Counted from the stretch's first letter, positions 18,670 to 29,004 are shown. The stretch is DNA of 64,000 bases from Proteiniphilum saccharofermentans (GCF_900095135.1 NZ_LT605205.1:248001-312000), one strand, 5' to 3'. The notes: a model not told the origin generated them from the letters alone. A program made the numbers and translations.

Positions 18670-19914
18670 TTAAGTAGTTTCCAGGGACTTGATTGACTCC
18701 TTGATAATACCAATCGCTTCCTTCAGCTCCTCTCCAGTGATCACTAACGGTGGTGCAAAACGGATGATGTGATTGTGGGTCGGTTTTGCCAGCAGCCCGT
18801 TTTCAGCCATCTTCAGGCAGACATCCCACGCCTGTTTGCCGTTATACGGTTCTATGACGACTGCATTGAGCAACCCTTTTCCTCTCACTTGCCTGATGAA
18901 CGGACTTCCTATCTTCTCCATCTCTTCACGGAAGATCTGGCCCAGGTATCCGGCTTTTTCAGCCAGTTTTTCCTCTTCCACTACTTCCAATGCTGCGGTT
19001 GCTACCTTGCAGGCGAGAGGGAACCCTCCAAAAGTGGATCCATGTTGACCGGGTTGGATGGTGAGCATGATCCCATCATCAGCCAGAACGGCAGAGACAG
19101 GCAGTACACCCCCTGAAATGGCTTTACCAAGGATTACAATGTCGGGGCGGATCCCTTCATGGTCGCAACAGAGTTTCCGGCCGGTACGGGCAATTCCGGT
19201 CTGCACTTCATCGGCAATGAAAAGCACGTTATGCCTTTTACAGAGTTCGTGACAACTCCTGAGATAACCTTCGTCAGGAACATTTACACCTGCTTCCCCC
19301 TGGATAGGTTCCACCAAAAAACCGGCAATGGAATCCGCTTTCCCTTCCAACACGGCAGCAAGTGCTTCCGGATCATTATAGGGTATCACCTCGAAACCGG
19401 GGGTATAGGGACCATAATCGGCACGGGCATCCGGATCGGTGGAGACAGAGACAATAGAGATAGTCCTGCCGTGAAAATTGCCTTCACAGGCTATAATGAT
19501 GGCTTCTGCTGCAGGAATGCCTTTTTTTAGATAACCCCATTTTCTGGCCAGTTTCAGAGCCGTCTCCACCGCCTCGGCGCCACTGTTCATCGGCAATACC
19601 TTGTCATAACCGAAATAATCATGAATAAACTTTTCGTATGGCCCCAGTGTATCGTTGTAAAAGGCGCGGGAAGTAAGGCAAAGTTTCTCTGCCTGCTCCT
19701 TCAGGGCCCTTACAATCTTAGGGTGACAGTGTCCCTGATTTACCGCGGAATAAGCCGATAGAAAATCGAAATATCTCTTTCCATCCACATCCCAGACATA
19801 ACACCCTTTCCCACGGGATAGTACTACCGGCAGAGGATGATAATTGTGTGCCCCGTACTTCTCTTCCAGGTCAATATACTGTCTTGTTGCAGCTGATAAA
19901 TTCATATTTCCCAC
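18670..19914 (-). CDS. rocD: Ornithine aminotransferase (ornithine-oxo-acid transaminase)
   Basis: 414 residues, class III PLP-dependent aminotransferase. N-terminal [20 protein letters not shown] is typical for [43 protein letters not shown] and the PLP-lysine motif [10 protein letters not shown] are all present. It converts ornithine and 2-oxoglutarate to glutamate-5-semialdehyde and glutamate. The gene begins 4 nt after the DUF1080 stop, so they are co-transcribed, and ctlX follows. Confidence 0.94.
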   Translation of the reverse strand: MGNMNLSAATRQYIDLEEKYGAHNYHPLPVVLSRGKGCYVWDVDGKRYFDFLSAYSAVNQGHCHPKIVRALKEQAEKLCLTSRAFYNDTLGPYEKFIHDYFGYDKVLPMNSGAEAVETALKLARKWGYLKKGIPAAEAIIIACEGNFHGRTISIVSVSTDPDARADYGPYTPGFEVIPYNDPEALAAVLEGKADSIAGFLVEPIQGEAGVNVPDEGYLRSCHELCKRHNVLFIADEVQTGIARTGRKLCCDHEGIRPDIVILGKAISGGVLPVSAVLADDGIMLTIQPGQHGSTFGGFPLACKVATAALEVVEEEKLAEKAGYLGQIFREEMEKIGSPFIRQVRGKGLLNAVVIEPYNGKQAWDVCLKMAENGLLAKPTHNHIIRFAPPLVITGEELKEAIGIIKESIKSLETT

Positions 19915-19918
19915 TTTC

Positions 19919-20554
19919 CTACGCTTCCCGCAGTACCAGATTACGGAACTGCACCTCTTTGCCTTCGCTCTGGAGGCCTATGTGTCCCTCTTTTACTGTG
20001 CTGGTCGCTTCGTTTTGCAATACATCGTTGATGTACACGGAGATGGCACCGTCTATCACTGTCACCTGTACTTTGTTCCACTCTCCCGTTGGCTTTTCGC
20101 TCGAAGGGTTTTGTTTCCCGATCACAGGAAATTTTGGTCGCTCCGTTACTCCTTCGGGCAGCGTGTACTCGTTCAGGTCGGAGCCGTTCAGTAATACGAA
20201 ATCACCGGCCTTTCCGGCCATTAACTGGCATTCTATCCCCCTGGGGAATGGATTTGCAGGATCTTCAATCAGAATGAAAACACCGCTGTTGCTTGCTTCT
20301 CCCGCCCAACGGTATTCCAGTTCGAGCGTGAAATTGCGGTACTTCTCTTTTGTATACATGTAACCGAGCGGCTCGCCTTTTATCGAGATCACTCCCTCCT
20401 TCACTGTGTATACCTGGTCTCCCGGTACCGCATTGTTTTCGACGACAAAATTCCAGTTCGACAAGTCCTTGCCATTGAAAATCTCACCGGACTGTTGTCC
20501 GCAACTTACTGCCAAAAAGGCTAATAGGATAATAATTGATAGTTTTGCTTGCAT
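19919..20554 (-). CDS. DUF1080 (3-keto-disaccharide hydrolase-like) lipoprotein
   Basis: 211 residues with a lipoprotein signal ([13 protein letters not shown], Cys near residue 19) and one concanavalin-like DUF1080 domain: [49 protein letters not shown]. Members are often annotated 3-keto-disaccharide hydrolase and occur with oxidoreductases in glycan metabolism; activity here is unproven. Its position as first gene of a DUF1080-rocD-ctlX operon is unexplained by that role. Confidence 0.88.
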   Translation of the reverse strand: MQAKLSIIILLAFLAVSCGQQSGEIFNGKDLSNWNFVVENNAVPGDQVYTVKEGVISIKGEPLGYMYTKEKYRNFTLELEYRWAGEASNSGVFILIEDPANPFPRGIECQLMAGKAGDFVLLNGSDLNEYTLPEGVTERPKFPVIGKQNPSSEKPTGEWNKVQVTVIDGAISVYINDVLQNEATSTVKEGHIGLQSEGKEVQFRNLVLREA

Positions 20555-20653
20555 CTGGATAAATTTAAATTATAAAGTTCATTAAAGTTGATCCTCATCT
20601 GTGTTCTGTAAACCAAAGCAACCCTTATTTCTGCTCTAAGAGTTCAATAGCTA

Positions 20654-20685
20654 CAAATATAAGCTTTTTCATACGATAAATAGAA
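20654..20685 (-). promoter_or_regulatory. Candidate promoter for DUF1080-rocD-ctlX
   Basis: On the minus strand TATATTTG (20654-20661) matches the -7 consensus, with an imperfect T-rich -33 region about 20 nt further. The predicted 5' untranslated region is about 95 nt. The rest of the 20555-20813 gap holds the divergent porX promoter. Confidence 0.5.
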
Positions 20686-20741
20686 TGATGGTCTATAAAA
20701 TTCCGTATACTCAGGATGGAGTCCCAAAAAAAGTAAAAAAA

Positions 20742-20772
20742 TTGTGAGATATCGCGGAAATAGATACATTTG
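20742..20772 (+). promoter_or_regulatory. Promoter of porX
   Basis: TTG (20742-20744), 20-nt spacer, TACATTTG (20765-20772), a good fit to the Bacteroidota -33/-7 pattern, about 40 nt before the porX start. Confidence 0.65.
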
Positions 20773-20813
20773 TTTAATTTCCGATAACAAGTAGATTAAG
20801 AGGACTCAAACGG

Positions 20814-22385
20814 ATGGTCAAAGCACGGTTGCTCTGGGTAGATGATGAGATAGATCTCCTGAAACCATATATCCTTTTTCTGGAAGAAAAAGGATATGGG
20901 ATGCAGTGTGTCAATAATGGGCGTGATGCGATTGAACTCTGCCGTTCACAACGCTTTGATATTATTTTTCTGGATGAACAAATGCCAGGCCTGTCCGGCC
21001 TGGAAACCCTGTCGGAACTGCATTCATCCTACCCTGAAATGCCTGTGGTGATGGTTACCAAAAGCGAGGATGAAGGTATAATGAATCGCGCTATAGGAAA
21101 AAAGATAACCGATTACCTTATCAAACCGGTCAAGCCCAGTCAGGTGTTGATGAGCATCAAGAAGATTCTCGAGCAGGATGAGCGCATGACGGAGGCAGTC
21201 ACACAAGAATACAGGGATCTTTTTAATCCTCTGATTGCTGAGATAGGAGATTGCCGGATCGCAGACGATTGGATATCAGTGTATAAAAAACTGGTATTTT
21301 GGGAACTCAGGTTGGATCAAACGCAGAATCCGATGAGTGGGACACTGGTAGCGCAGAAGGCAGAGGCGAATCGTCTGTTTGCAAAATTTATCCGCAGAAG
21401 CTACGAAAGCTGGATTATGGAGGGCCGTGACCATCCTGGCCGTCCTGTGATGAGCCCCGACCTCTTTCAGCGATTTGTATTCCCTTCTGTCGACAAAGGA
21501 GAGAAGCTCTTTTTTATTCTGATTGATAATTTTCGTTTCGATCAGTGGAAGATGGTAAAGGATGTTGTGAGTGATTTTTTTATCTGTAGTGAAGATCTCT
21601 ATTTCTCCATTCTGCCTACCGCTACTCCTTATGCCAGAAACGCCATCTTTTCGGGACTAATGCCGAAGCAATTGTCGGGAATGTTCCCCGATTTTTGGGT
21701 ATATGACTCAGAGGATGAAGGGAAGAATCTTTATGAAGAGTTATTTATTAGGGAGCATCTGACACGTCTTGGCAGGAATTGTAATTTCTCTTATCATAAG
21801 ATCAACAGGAATCAGGAGGGCGAAAAGTTGGTCACCCGGTTCATGGAGTTGGAAAAATATGATCTGAATATAATGGTATTCAATTTTATCGACCTGCTTT
21901 CGCATGCGCGTACTGAGTCGAGGATGATCAAAGAACTTGCGCCTGACGAATCGGCATACCGTTCACTTACCAAATCATGGTTCCTGCATTCCCCCTTGCC
22001 GGCGCTGCTGGAGAAGATTGCGAAAAGAGGGTATAAAGTGGTGCTCACCACCGACCATGGCTCTATAAGAGTGAAGAAAGGAATAAAAGTGGTGGGGGAC
22101 AGGGAGACCGCCGTAAATCTCCGTTATAAATTGGGTAAGAATCTCGGGTATGATCCCAGGAGGCTATTCGATATGATCCGACCCGAAAATGCCGGATTAC
22201 CGTCACCCAATATGAGTACCCGTTATATCTTTGCAGTGAATGATGACTTTTTTGTCTATCCCAACAACTACAATCACTATCAGTCCTATTATGAAAATAG
22301 CTTTCAGCATGGAGGTATTTCTATGGAGGAGATGGTGATTCCGGTTATAACATTGGATTCGAAATTACCAATTACTAATTATTAA
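20814..22385 (+). CDS. porX: PorX, type IX secretion response regulator with PglZ/alkaline-phosphatase-like domain
   Basis: 523 residues. Receiver domain 4-120 (VDDEID acidic pocket, phospho-acceptor Asp54 in FLDEQMP, Lys in LIKPVK) fused to a PglZ/alkaline phosphatase-superfamily domain (about 200-500; LFFILIDNFRFDQW, TPYARNAIFSGLMP, VLTTDHGS). This architecture is PorX, which with the kinase PorY and an ECF sigma factor controls type IX secretion. The last residues, KLPITNY, are encoded by an AATTACC-type junction repeat running into the stop codon, so the C-terminal tail probably differs from relatives. tsaE follows 43 nt downstream. Confidence 0.93.
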   Translation: MVKARLLWVDDEIDLLKPYILFLEEKGYGMQCVNNGRDAIELCRSQRFDIIFLDEQMPGLSGLETLSELHSSYPEMPVVMVTKSEDEGIMNRAIGKKITDYLIKPVKPSQVLMSIKKILEQDERMTEAVTQEYRDLFNPLIAEIGDCRIADDWISVYKKLVFWELRLDQTQNPMSGTLVAQKAEANRLFAKFIRRSYESWIMEGRDHPGRPVMSPDLFQRFVFPSVDKGEKLFFILIDNFRFDQWKMVKDVVSDFFICSEDLYFSILPTATPYARNAIFSGLMPKQLSGMFPDFWVYDSEDEGKNLYEELFIREHLTRLGRNCNFSYHKINRNQEGEKLVTRFMELEKYDLNIMVFNFIDLLSHARTESRMIKELAPDESAYRSLTKSWFLHSPLPALLEKIAKRGYKVVLTTDHGSIRVKKGIKVVGDRETAVNLRYKLGKNLGYDPRRLFDMIRPENAGLPSPNMSTRYIFAVNDDFFVYPNNYNHYQSYYENSFQHGGISMEEMVIPVITLDSKLPITNY

Positions 22386-22398
22386 TTACCAATTATAT
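22360..22398. repeat. AATTACC/AATTACT word repeat at the porX 3' end
   Basis: Quasi-tandem words (AATTACC, AATTACT, AATTATT, AATTACC) begin inside the final porX codons and continue into the gap to tsaE. Related copies at 56852-56880 and, inverted, 61120-61143. Confidence 0.85.
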
Positions 22399-22428
22399 TA
22401 TTCACATTGGCCCATTATTCAAATTACT

Positions 22429-22845
22429 ATGCGAATCGAAATAAAAAGTTTAGAGGCACTTCAACCGGCGGCACGGGAATTTATCGGTCAAATGGGTGAT
22501 CATACTGTTTTTGCCTTTTACGGGGGTATGGGAGCCGGAAAGACTACTTTTATCAAGGCGGTCTGTCAGGCGCTTGGCGTAAAAGAGACTGTTGCCAGCC
22601 CCACGTTCGCCATTATCAATGAGTACAGGGGAGGCGACGGGGAACCTATTTATCATTTTGACTTCTACCGGATCCATAAACTTGAAGAGGTATTCGATTT
22701 TGGTTACGAAGATTATCTCTACAGCGGTTATACTTGTTTTATCGAATGGCCGGAACTCGTGGAACAGGTATTACCGGAGAATGCCGTCAAGCTATCGGTA
22801 CGGGAAACCGATAGCGGAAGCCGGATAATAGAGAGTATTTCCTGA
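22429..22845 (+). CDS. tsaE: tRNA threonylcarbamoyladenosine biosynthesis ATPase TsaE
   Basis: 138 residues. Walker A GGMGAGKTTF (about 32-41), the conserved SPTFAIINEY and HFDFYR motifs and IEWPEL are diagnostic. TsaE is the ATPase of the TsaB-TsaD-TsaE complex that makes t6A37 in ANN-decoding tRNAs. The GGMGAGKTT P-loop and length are normal. It follows porX. Confidence 0.95.
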   Translation: MRIEIKSLEALQPAAREFIGQMGDHTVFAFYGGMGAGKTTFIKAVCQALGVKETVASPTFAIINEYRGGDGEPIYHFDFYRIHKLEEVFDFGYEDYLYSGYTCFIEWPELVEQVLPENAVKLSVRETDSGSRIIESIS

Positions 22846-22880
22846 AAAATCTATATATTCGCACATTGAAAGGATTAAAG

Positions 22881-24950
22881 ATGAAGAAAACGATCATTGC
22901 TGCCTTTATTTTGCTCGCATCGCTCACGACATCGGCACAGGTCAATACCGACCGTGTGATGATGATCGGGAAGAATGCGCTATATTTTGAAGATTACGTG
23001 CTGGCCATACAGTATTTTAACCAGGTAATCACAGCAAAGCCTTATCTGGCCGATCCCTATTATTTCAGGGCAGTAGCTAAGTTCATGCTCGATGATTTCC
23101 AGGGAGCGGAAGAAGATGCAAGTAACTGCCTGGTGCGTAATCCCTACTATACGGCTGCTTATCAGTTGCGGGGTGCTGCACGCCAGAATCAGGAAAAATA
23201 TGAGGAAGCTGCCACGGATTACCAGAGAAGCCTTGAATTTTATCCCGAAGACAGGCTTACACTGGTCAATATGGGTATCGTTAATATTGAACTGAAGCAA
23301 TATGATATTGCAGAGAAGTTTTTTGATGTGCTTTTACGACGTTTCCCGGATTATACCCCAGGATACCTTGCCCGTTCACACATGTATATCCAGATGGAGG
23401 ATACCACGAAGGCGATGGCCGACCTGAATACAGCGATAGAGAAGGATCCATATACTGCACAGACCTTTGCAGCCCGTGGATTGCTTCATTTTCAACAGGG
23501 AGACTATAATAGTTCTCTTGCCGATCTGGATGAAGCGATCAGGTTAGATCCCTATTTTGAAGGAAATTATATCAACCGGGGATTGGTGAAGTATCATCTG
23601 AATGATCTGCGTGGAGCGATGGCTGATTACGACAGGGTGATAGAAATGGATGAAAACAACCTTATTGCCCGTTTTAACAGAGGTCTTCTGCGTGCACAGG
23701 TTGCCGATAATAACAGGGCGATACGTGATTTCGACAAGGTGATCGAGCTGGATCCGGAAAATACTATCGCTTACCTGAACAGGGCGATGCTGCACAACGA
23801 GGTGGGTGATAAGGCCGGCGCCTTGAGCGACCTCAATGTCGTGCTGGAAGAGCATCCCGATTTCTTTACCGGTTATTATATGCGTTCGCAGTTGAAGCGT
23901 GAGCTGAATGACTTGCGGGGATCTGAGCAAGATTATATGATTGCGAGGGCCGAAGAGTCTAAAGCCCGTAAGGTGGCAACCGCGGATCCTGAACCTTTCA
24001 AACAGGCAAGGGAAAGGTCGGAAAGTAAAGATACCCGTGAGCAGGCCGACCGCGATATTGAGAAGTTCAATCTCTTGGTGGTAGCCGACAAGGGAGAATC
24101 GGAAAACACAAAATACCAGCGTCAGAGCAGGGGAAGAGTGCAAAATATCAGTGCTCCTATCGAGCCGGAACCGCGGTTCGTGCTGACTTACTATGAACGT
24201 GATTTTGAAGTACGCCGTCCCGTATATTACTCCGAAACAATGGATCAGGCAAATAGTGAGCTTGGATTAAGTTGGTTGCTGAAGATGACAAACAGGGATG
24301 CGCCGTTGAATGAACTTCAGGTACAGACGCACTTCCGTTCAATCGATAACTATTCCGCCAGGATCGACAGGGAGCCGGGCGATGCTTCGCTCTATTTCGG
24401 GCGGGGAATGGATTTTATGTTGGTGCAGGATTATGAGAATGCCTTGAAAGATATGAGGCGGGCTATTGAGATGAACCCAAAAATGTTGGTCGCCCATTTT
24501 GCGTGGGCTGTAATCCGTTCCAAGCAGGTGGAATATGACCGCCTGCAAAGCGATCCGATCATGATGGACAGAAGTACAGGGATTGATCTCCCCGGATCTG
24601 CCGGCAGCAGTGGTATATCCGGTAAACCCAGATTACCGGATATCTCTACCAAATCGATTGAATATGAGGAGATACTCAGGGAGTATGAGGCGATTATCCG
24701 CCTGAATCCCAATTTTATGTATGCTTATTACAACCGTGCCGAGATTTTCAGTCTTGAGAAAGACTACCGTGCAGCTATTGCTGACTACACCAAAGCGATT
24801 GAACTGGAACCTCAATTTGCTGAAGCCTACTTCAACCGGGGTATATCGCGTCTGTCCATTGGTGAAACACGTGACGGGCTTGATGATCTTCGTAAAGCCG
24901 GTGAACTGGGGATTGTGCAATCGTATAGTATCATCAAGCGGATGCAATAA
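22881..24950 (+). CDS. Exported tetratricopeptide-repeat protein
   Basis: 689 residues from the ATG at 22881; an in-frame TTG 15 nt earlier is a poorer start because the signal peptide (MKKTIIAAFILLASLTTSAQ) begins at 22881. At least ten TPR units fill residues 25-365 (A-x-x-D-x-x-x-A-I-x-x-D-P spacing, e.g. AMADYDRVIEMDENNLIARFN). A charged, possibly disordered linker follows (about 365-420), then a beta-rich stretch and further TPRs to the C-terminus (about 480-685). Probably a periplasmic or outer-membrane-associated scaffold. Function unknown. Confidence 0.85.
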   Translation: MKKTIIAAFILLASLTTSAQVNTDRVMMIGKNALYFEDYVLAIQYFNQVITAKPYLADPYYFRAVAKFMLDDFQGAEEDASNCLVRNPYYTAAYQLRGAARQNQEKYEEAATDYQRSLEFYPEDRLTLVNMGIVNIELKQYDIAEKFFDVLLRRFPDYTPGYLARSHMYIQMEDTTKAMADLNTAIEKDPYTAQTFAARGLLHFQQGDYNSSLADLDEAIRLDPYFEGNYINRGLVKYHLNDLRGAMADYDRVIEMDENNLIARFNRGLLRAQVADNNRAIRDFDKVIELDPENTIAYLNRAMLHNEVGDKAGALSDLNVVLEEHPDFFTGYYMRSQLKRELNDLRGSEQDYMIARAEESKARKVATADPEPFKQARERSESKDTREQADRDIEKFNLLVVADKGESENTKYQRQSRGRVQNISAPIEPEPRFVLTYYERDFEVRRPVYYSETMDQANSELGLSWLLKMTNRDAPLNELQVQTHFRSIDNYSARIDREPGDASLYFGRGMDFMLVQDYENALKDMRRAIEMNPKMLVAHFAWAVIRSKQVEYDRLQSDPIMMDRSTGIDLPGSAGSSGISGKPRLPDISTKSIEYEEILREYEAIIRLNPNFMYAYYNRAEIFSLEKDYRAAIADYTKAIELEPQFAEAYFNRGISRLSIGETRDGLDDLRKAGELGIVQSYSIIKRMQ

Positions 24951-25033
24951 CATGCCCGCTTTTCTTTGTGGGTTAACAGGCAAAATCATGCATTTGTAAA
25001 TTTGTAAATGTGGTTTACTACAACAAAAATCAC

Positions 25034-25070
25034 TATTTTTGTATTCTTAAACGTGAGAATACACGTTTTT
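25034..25070 (+). promoter_or_regulatory. thrS leader: promoter-like box and two mutually exclusive hairpins
   Basis: TATTTTTG (25034-25041) matches the -7 consensus. Two overlapping inverted repeats follow: GTATTCT/AGAATAC (25041-25047 with 25056-25062) and AAACGTG/CACGTTT (25049-25055 with 25062-25068), the latter ending in five Ts like a small terminator. They cannot form together. Whether this is an RNA switch or a protein-binding palindrome cannot be told from sequence. Confidence 0.45.
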
Positions 25071-25093
25071 ATTCAGCTAATAGGGCATAAATT

Positions 25094-27040
25094 ATGATAA
25101 AGATTACTTTTCCCGACGGATCGGTAAGGGAATATGAAAAAGGAGTGACAGGAATAGAGATTGCAAACAGTATCAGCCCGCGGCTGGCACAGGAAGTGCT
25201 TGCCGCGAGTGTGGATGGTGAGACATGGGATCTGACAAGACCGATTGGACACGACGCCTCTGTCCGGTTACTGAAATGGGAAGATGAAGAGGGTAAACAT
25301 GCCTATTGGCACTCGTCTGCCCACCTGATGGCGGAAGCACTGCAGATACTCTATCCCGGCATAAAATTCGGTATAGGCCCCGCCATAGAAAACGGGTTTT
25401 ACTACGATGTGGATCCGGGTGAAGGAGTGAGTATCAAAGAGTCCGACTTCCCGGCCATCGAGAAGAAGATGATGGAACTGATCGCCGCCAGGGAAGATAT
25501 CGTACGAAAGAGTATCTCCAAAACCGATGCTGTCAGTATGTTTTCCGACCGGGATGAAAATTACAAGGTAGAGCTGATCAACGAACTGGAAGACGGCACT
25601 ATCACCACATACACCCAGGGAAGTTTTACCGACTTGTGTCGTGGGCCTCACCTTCCCAATACCTCCTATATCAAGGCGGTAAAGATATTATCTGCTGCCG
25701 GCGCTTACTGGCGCGGCGATGAGAAACGTCCCCAGTTGACACGGCTCTATGGCATTACCTTCCCCAAGAAAAAAATGCTGGATGAATATCTGGTGATGCT
25801 GGAAGAAGCCAAGAAACGTGATCACCGTAAGATTGGCAAGGATCTCCAATTATTCCATTTCTCACAGACCGTGGGATCGGGACTTCCTTTGTGGTTACCC
25901 AAGGGTACCCAACTGCGTCTTCGCCTGGAAGACTTCCTGAAGAAAATACAACGCGAGTTCGATTACGAGCAGGTGATCACGCCCCATATCGGACATAAAC
26001 AGCTCTATGTGACATCAGGGCACTATGCCAAGTATGGCAAGGATTCGTTCCAGCCGATCAAAACTCCTGAAGAGGGGGAGGAATTCCTGTTGAAACCGAT
26101 GAACTGCCCGCATCACTGCGAGATCTATAAAGCTTTTCCCCGTTCCTATAAAGACCTGCCGTTGCGGTTGGCGGAATTCGGGACGGTGTATCGCTACGAG
26201 CAGAGCGGTGAATTGCACGGGCTGACCCGCGTGCGGGGCTTTACGCAGGATGATGCGCATATCTTCTGTACGCCCGATCAGGTGAAAGATGAATTCCTGA
26301 AAGTGATGGATATCATCTTCATCATCTTCAACGCATTGGACTTCGCTAACTTCGAAGCGCAGATATCGCTTCGTGACCCCGACGATAAGGAAAAATATAT
26401 CGGTTCGGATGAAAACTGGGAAAAAGCAGAACGGGCCATTATAGAAGCATGTGAAGAGAAAGGATTGAAAACAAAAGTGGAATTGGGTGAGGCTGCCTTC
26501 TACGGCCCCAAACTCGATTTTATGGTGAAAGACGCGTTGGGGCGCCGTTGGCAGTTAGGTACCATTCAGGTGGATTATAACCTGCCGGAGCGGTTCGAAC
26601 TGGAATACACCGGCGCCGACAACCAAAAGCATCGTCCCGTGATGATCCATCGTGCGCCATTTGGATCGATGGAACGCTTTGTGGCGGTATTGATCGAGCA
26701 TACTGCCGGTAAGTTCCCGCTGTGGCTCACTCCTACCCAGGTAGTAGTGCTCCCGGTCAGCGAGAAATTCAACGATTATGCCTTCGACGTGGTGAAGGAG
26801 TTGAAGAAATTCGATATCCGTGCCGAGGTAGACGACCGTAACGAAAAGGTGGGTCGTAAGATTCGTGACAATGAATTAAAGCGTATCCCTTATTTGCTGA
26901 TTGTAGGCGAGAAAGAGGTGGAAAATGAAGAAGTTTCGGTAAGAAAACAGGGTGGGGAAGACAAAGGTTCGGTAAAATTGAGTACATTTGCCGAAGAAAT
27001 TTCCCGTGAAGTGGAAGAAATGATGAATCGTGGAAATTAA
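25094..27040 (+). CDS. thrS: Threonyl-tRNA synthetase
   Basis: 648 residues, full length. N-terminal TGS domain (1-62, [17 protein letters not shown]), editing/second additional domain with [11 protein letters not shown] (zinc/His motif, about residue 72), class II catalytic core with [10 protein letters not shown] (about 335), [13 protein letters not shown] and motif 3 [11 protein letters not shown], then the anticodon-binding domain (about 540-640). Charges tRNA-Thr. Start ATG at 25094 is preceded by a 24-nt A/T-rich leader. It heads the conserved thrS-infC translation cluster; the usual partners rpmI-rplT are displaced about 11 kb downstream. Confidence 0.98.
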   Translation: MIKITFPDGSVREYEKGVTGIEIANSISPRLAQEVLAASVDGETWDLTRPIGHDASVRLLKWEDEEGKHAYWHSSAHLMAEALQILYPGIKFGIGPAIENGFYYDVDPGEGVSIKESDFPAIEKKMMELIAAREDIVRKSISKTDAVSMFSDRDENYKVELINELEDGTITTYTQGSFTDLCRGPHLPNTSYIKAVKILSAAGAYWRGDEKRPQLTRLYGITFPKKKMLDEYLVMLEEAKKRDHRKIGKDLQLFHFSQTVGSGLPLWLPKGTQLRLRLEDFLKKIQREFDYEQVITPHIGHKQLYVTSGHYAKYGKDSFQPIKTPEEGEEFLLKPMNCPHHCEIYKAFPRSYKDLPLRLAEFGTVYRYEQSGELHGLTRVRGFTQDDAHIFCTPDQVKDEFLKVMDIIFIIFNALDFANFEAQISLRDPDDKEKYIGSDENWEKAERAIIEACEEKGLKTKVELGEAAFYGPKLDFMVKDALGRRWQLGTIQVDYNLPERFELEYTGADNQKHRPVMIHRAPFGSMERFVAVLIEHTAGKFPLWLTPTQVVVLPVSEKFNDYAFDVVKELKKFDIRAEVDDRNEKVGRKIRDNELKRIPYLLIVGEKEVENEEVSVRKQGGEDKGSVKLSTFAEEISREVEEMMNRGN

Positions 27041-27119
27041 GAATTAAAAGTTAAGAATTAAAATTCCGACTCTTAACTATTCATTCTTAATTATTCATTT
27101 TTAATTTTTAAAATTTTTG
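27033..27119. repeat. AATTAA/GTTAAG word repeat between thrS and infC
   Basis: AAGAATTAAAAGTTAAGAAT-type words begin at the thrS stop codon and are followed by reverse-complementary words (TTCTTAATTATTC), giving an A/T-rich, self-complementary spacer of about 80 nt. Confidence 0.75.
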
Positions 27120-27120
27120 A

Positions 27121-27678
27121 ATGAGAAAAGACTCAAAAGAGCAACATCGGATCAATGAGCGTATCCGGGTACCGGAAGTCCGGTTAGTAGGAGACAATGT
27201 GCAGGAAGGCATCTATCCCACGAGGGAGGCTTTAAGAATTGCGGAACAGCAGGAGTTAGACCTTGTCGAAATAGCTCCTACGGCAAAGCCGCCTGTCTGC
27301 AGGGTAATCGATTACCAGAAATTTGTATACCAGCAAAAGAAAAAGTTAAAGGAACAGAAGGCTAAATCGGTAAAGGTGACGGTGAAAGAGATCCGTTTCG
27401 GCCCCCAGACCGATGATCACGACTACAACTTTAAACTGAAACACGCCATGAACTTTCTGAACGAAGGTTCAAAAGTGAAGGCATTTGTATTTTTTAAAGG
27501 GCGCTCTATCCTGTTCAAAGAGCAGGGAGAAGTATTGTTGTTACGTTTCGCCAACGATCTGGAAGAGTATGCCAAGGTAGAATATATGCCTATCATGGAA
27601 GGTAAGCGTATGTCAATCATGCTCTCCCCTAAAAAGGCGGCACCCGGTGCCAAAAAAGAAAACAAAGGGGAAGAATAA
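27121..27678 (+). CDS. infC: Translation initiation factor IF-3
   Basis: 185 residues. N-domain [29 protein letters not shown]-type sequence (about 9-40), linker helix with [10 protein letters not shown], and C-domain ([21 protein letters not shown], about 95-170) are present; a short charged tail follows. Binds the 30S subunit and checks start-codon pairing. Here the start is an ordinary ATG rather than the rare AUU used for autoregulation in enterobacteria. The next gene is on the opposite strand, so the usual infC-rpmI-rplT linkage is broken. Confidence 0.97.
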   Translation: MRKDSKEQHRINERIRVPEVRLVGDNVQEGIYPTREALRIAEQQELDLVEIAPTAKPPVCRVIDYQKFVYQQKKKLKEQKAKSVKVTVKEIRFGPQTDDHDYNFKLKHAMNFLNEGSKVKAFVFFKGRSILFKEQGEVLLLRFANDLEEYAKVEYMPIMEGKRMSIMLSPKKAAPGAKKENKGEE

Positions 27679-27732
27679 TGACTGTTCTTCCTCCTTGCTT
27701 TTACCGTTTTCCTGCCAATATTTTTCTCACGT

Positions 27733-29004
27733 TCACTTTCCTGTAAATTGTTTTAAGTCCAGATTCGGGTCAATTCTATGTGGGGTGTAAACCAGTTCAT
27801 CCCATGTCACTTTCTCTTGTTTCGAAGCAGCTTCTCTTCCCAGGATAGCCGTGAGGGTGGAGTTACAACCCGATTCCAACTGGTTGAGATATTTCCCGGT
27901 GATAATACTGTCGATAAATGCTTTTCCCTTATTGGGGTCAGCATCGTCGAGTGAAGAGGAGCTCGCTCCTTGGGCGATCGATTCCGGTGTGAGCTCTGCT
28001 GCAGAACGTACGATTCCCGAATCCCATTTGTGTGTGCCATTAATGAAAACGCCGCCACTGTAGTGGGCTTCTGCAATACCTTCCGTGCCAATGAACCGGG
28101 CGCATACATCCCCGAAGACTTTCCCGAATTTTGCAGAATGTACCGACACGTTTATGTCGCCCGGATATTTATAGATCACCTGGTAATTCGTCCATGCATT
28201 CCCGAAATCGGGGCTCCCTTTTTTGGTGCCGTCCCCTATGGCATATATTGGAGTAGTATCCAATATCCAGTTACAGGTGTCGATCATGTGGATGGCCTGG
28301 TCCAGATAGCAGCCGCCTGATATTTCATGGAAATGATAGTGGTTACGGATACGCATTTCGTCGTATGACATCCCTTCATGTGGAATGATGGGCGCACCCG
28401 ATGAGAAATAATATAACTGTACCGTGACGATCTCCCCGATATCCCCTCTTTTTATTCTTTTGCCCATCTCAGCATAGGGAGTGGCGAACTTGACCTGGAA
28501 GCCGTCGAATGCCGAAAGACGATTCCCTATATTTCGCGCTGTTTTTATAATCTGTTGGCAGCCGTCGGCATCTATGGCCATCGGTTTCTCACAATAGACA
28601 TGTTTCCCGGCGGCAACCGTATCTTCCAGCATCTGTGGATGTGAATAACCCGGGGAGGCGATAATGACTGCATCCACATCCTTGTTCTCCAATAATCTGA
28701 GGTACGCGTCATGGCCGGAGTAGGTGTTGTTTTTCCCGACTGGAGCATAATTCCTTTTCTGATTGAGCGTATTGGCAAAAGCAATACCTTGCTCTAATTT
28801 GTCTTCAAAAAGATCGGCCAACGCAACGACACGGATATTGGCATTTTCCGACATACTTCCAAGAATACCTGCAGCACGGTTGCCGCATCCCACTAATCCG
28901 ATCCTTACCGCGGAATTGTTGTTTGTGGCAAAAACTATTTCAGGCTTTAAAACAGTCAGCGTGGAGAGTATGGAGGCGCTCCTGATAAAATTTCTTCTGT
29001 TCAT
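27733..29004 (-). CDS. Exported Gfo/Idh/MocA-family oxidoreductase
   Basis: 423 residues from the ATG at 29004; a TTG five codons earlier is less likely. Starts with a Tat-like signal, NRRNFIRSASILSTLTVL. Rossmann motif VRIGLVGCGNRAAGILG (about 33-49), EKP motif in YCEKPMAID (about 130) and a C-terminal alpha/beta domain. The family uses NAD(P) to oxidise or reduce sugars and inositols; some Tat-exported members are GH109-type glycosidases that use NAD catalytically, which is a possible alternative. It lies 55 nt past infC, convergent with it, and marks the left edge of the segment that separates infC from rpmI. Confidence 0.85.
   Translation of the reverse strand: MNRRNFIRSASILSTLTVLKPEIVFATNNNSAVRIGLVGCGNRAAGILGSMSENANIRVVALADLFEDKLEQGIAFANTLNQKRNYAPVGKNNTYSGHDAYLRLLENKDVDAVIIASPGYSHPQMLEDTVAAGKHVYCEKPMAIDADGCQQIIKTARNIGNRLSAFDGFQVKFATPYAEMGKRIKRGDIGEIVTVQLYYFSSGAPIIPHEGMSYDEMRIRNHYHFHEISGGCYLDQAIHMIDTCNWILDTTPIYAIGDGTKKGSPDFGNAWTNYQVIYKYPGDINVSVHSAKFGKVFGDVCARFIGTEGIAEAHYSGGVFINGTHKWDSGIVRSAAELTPESIAQGASSSSLDDADPNKGKAFIDSIITGKYLNQLESGCNSTLTAILGREAASKQEKVTWDELVYTPHRIDPNLDLKQFTGK

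Noticed and set aside
25041-25093. T-box riboswitch for thrS
   Set aside because: The leader is far too short and no T-box or specifier stem is visible.
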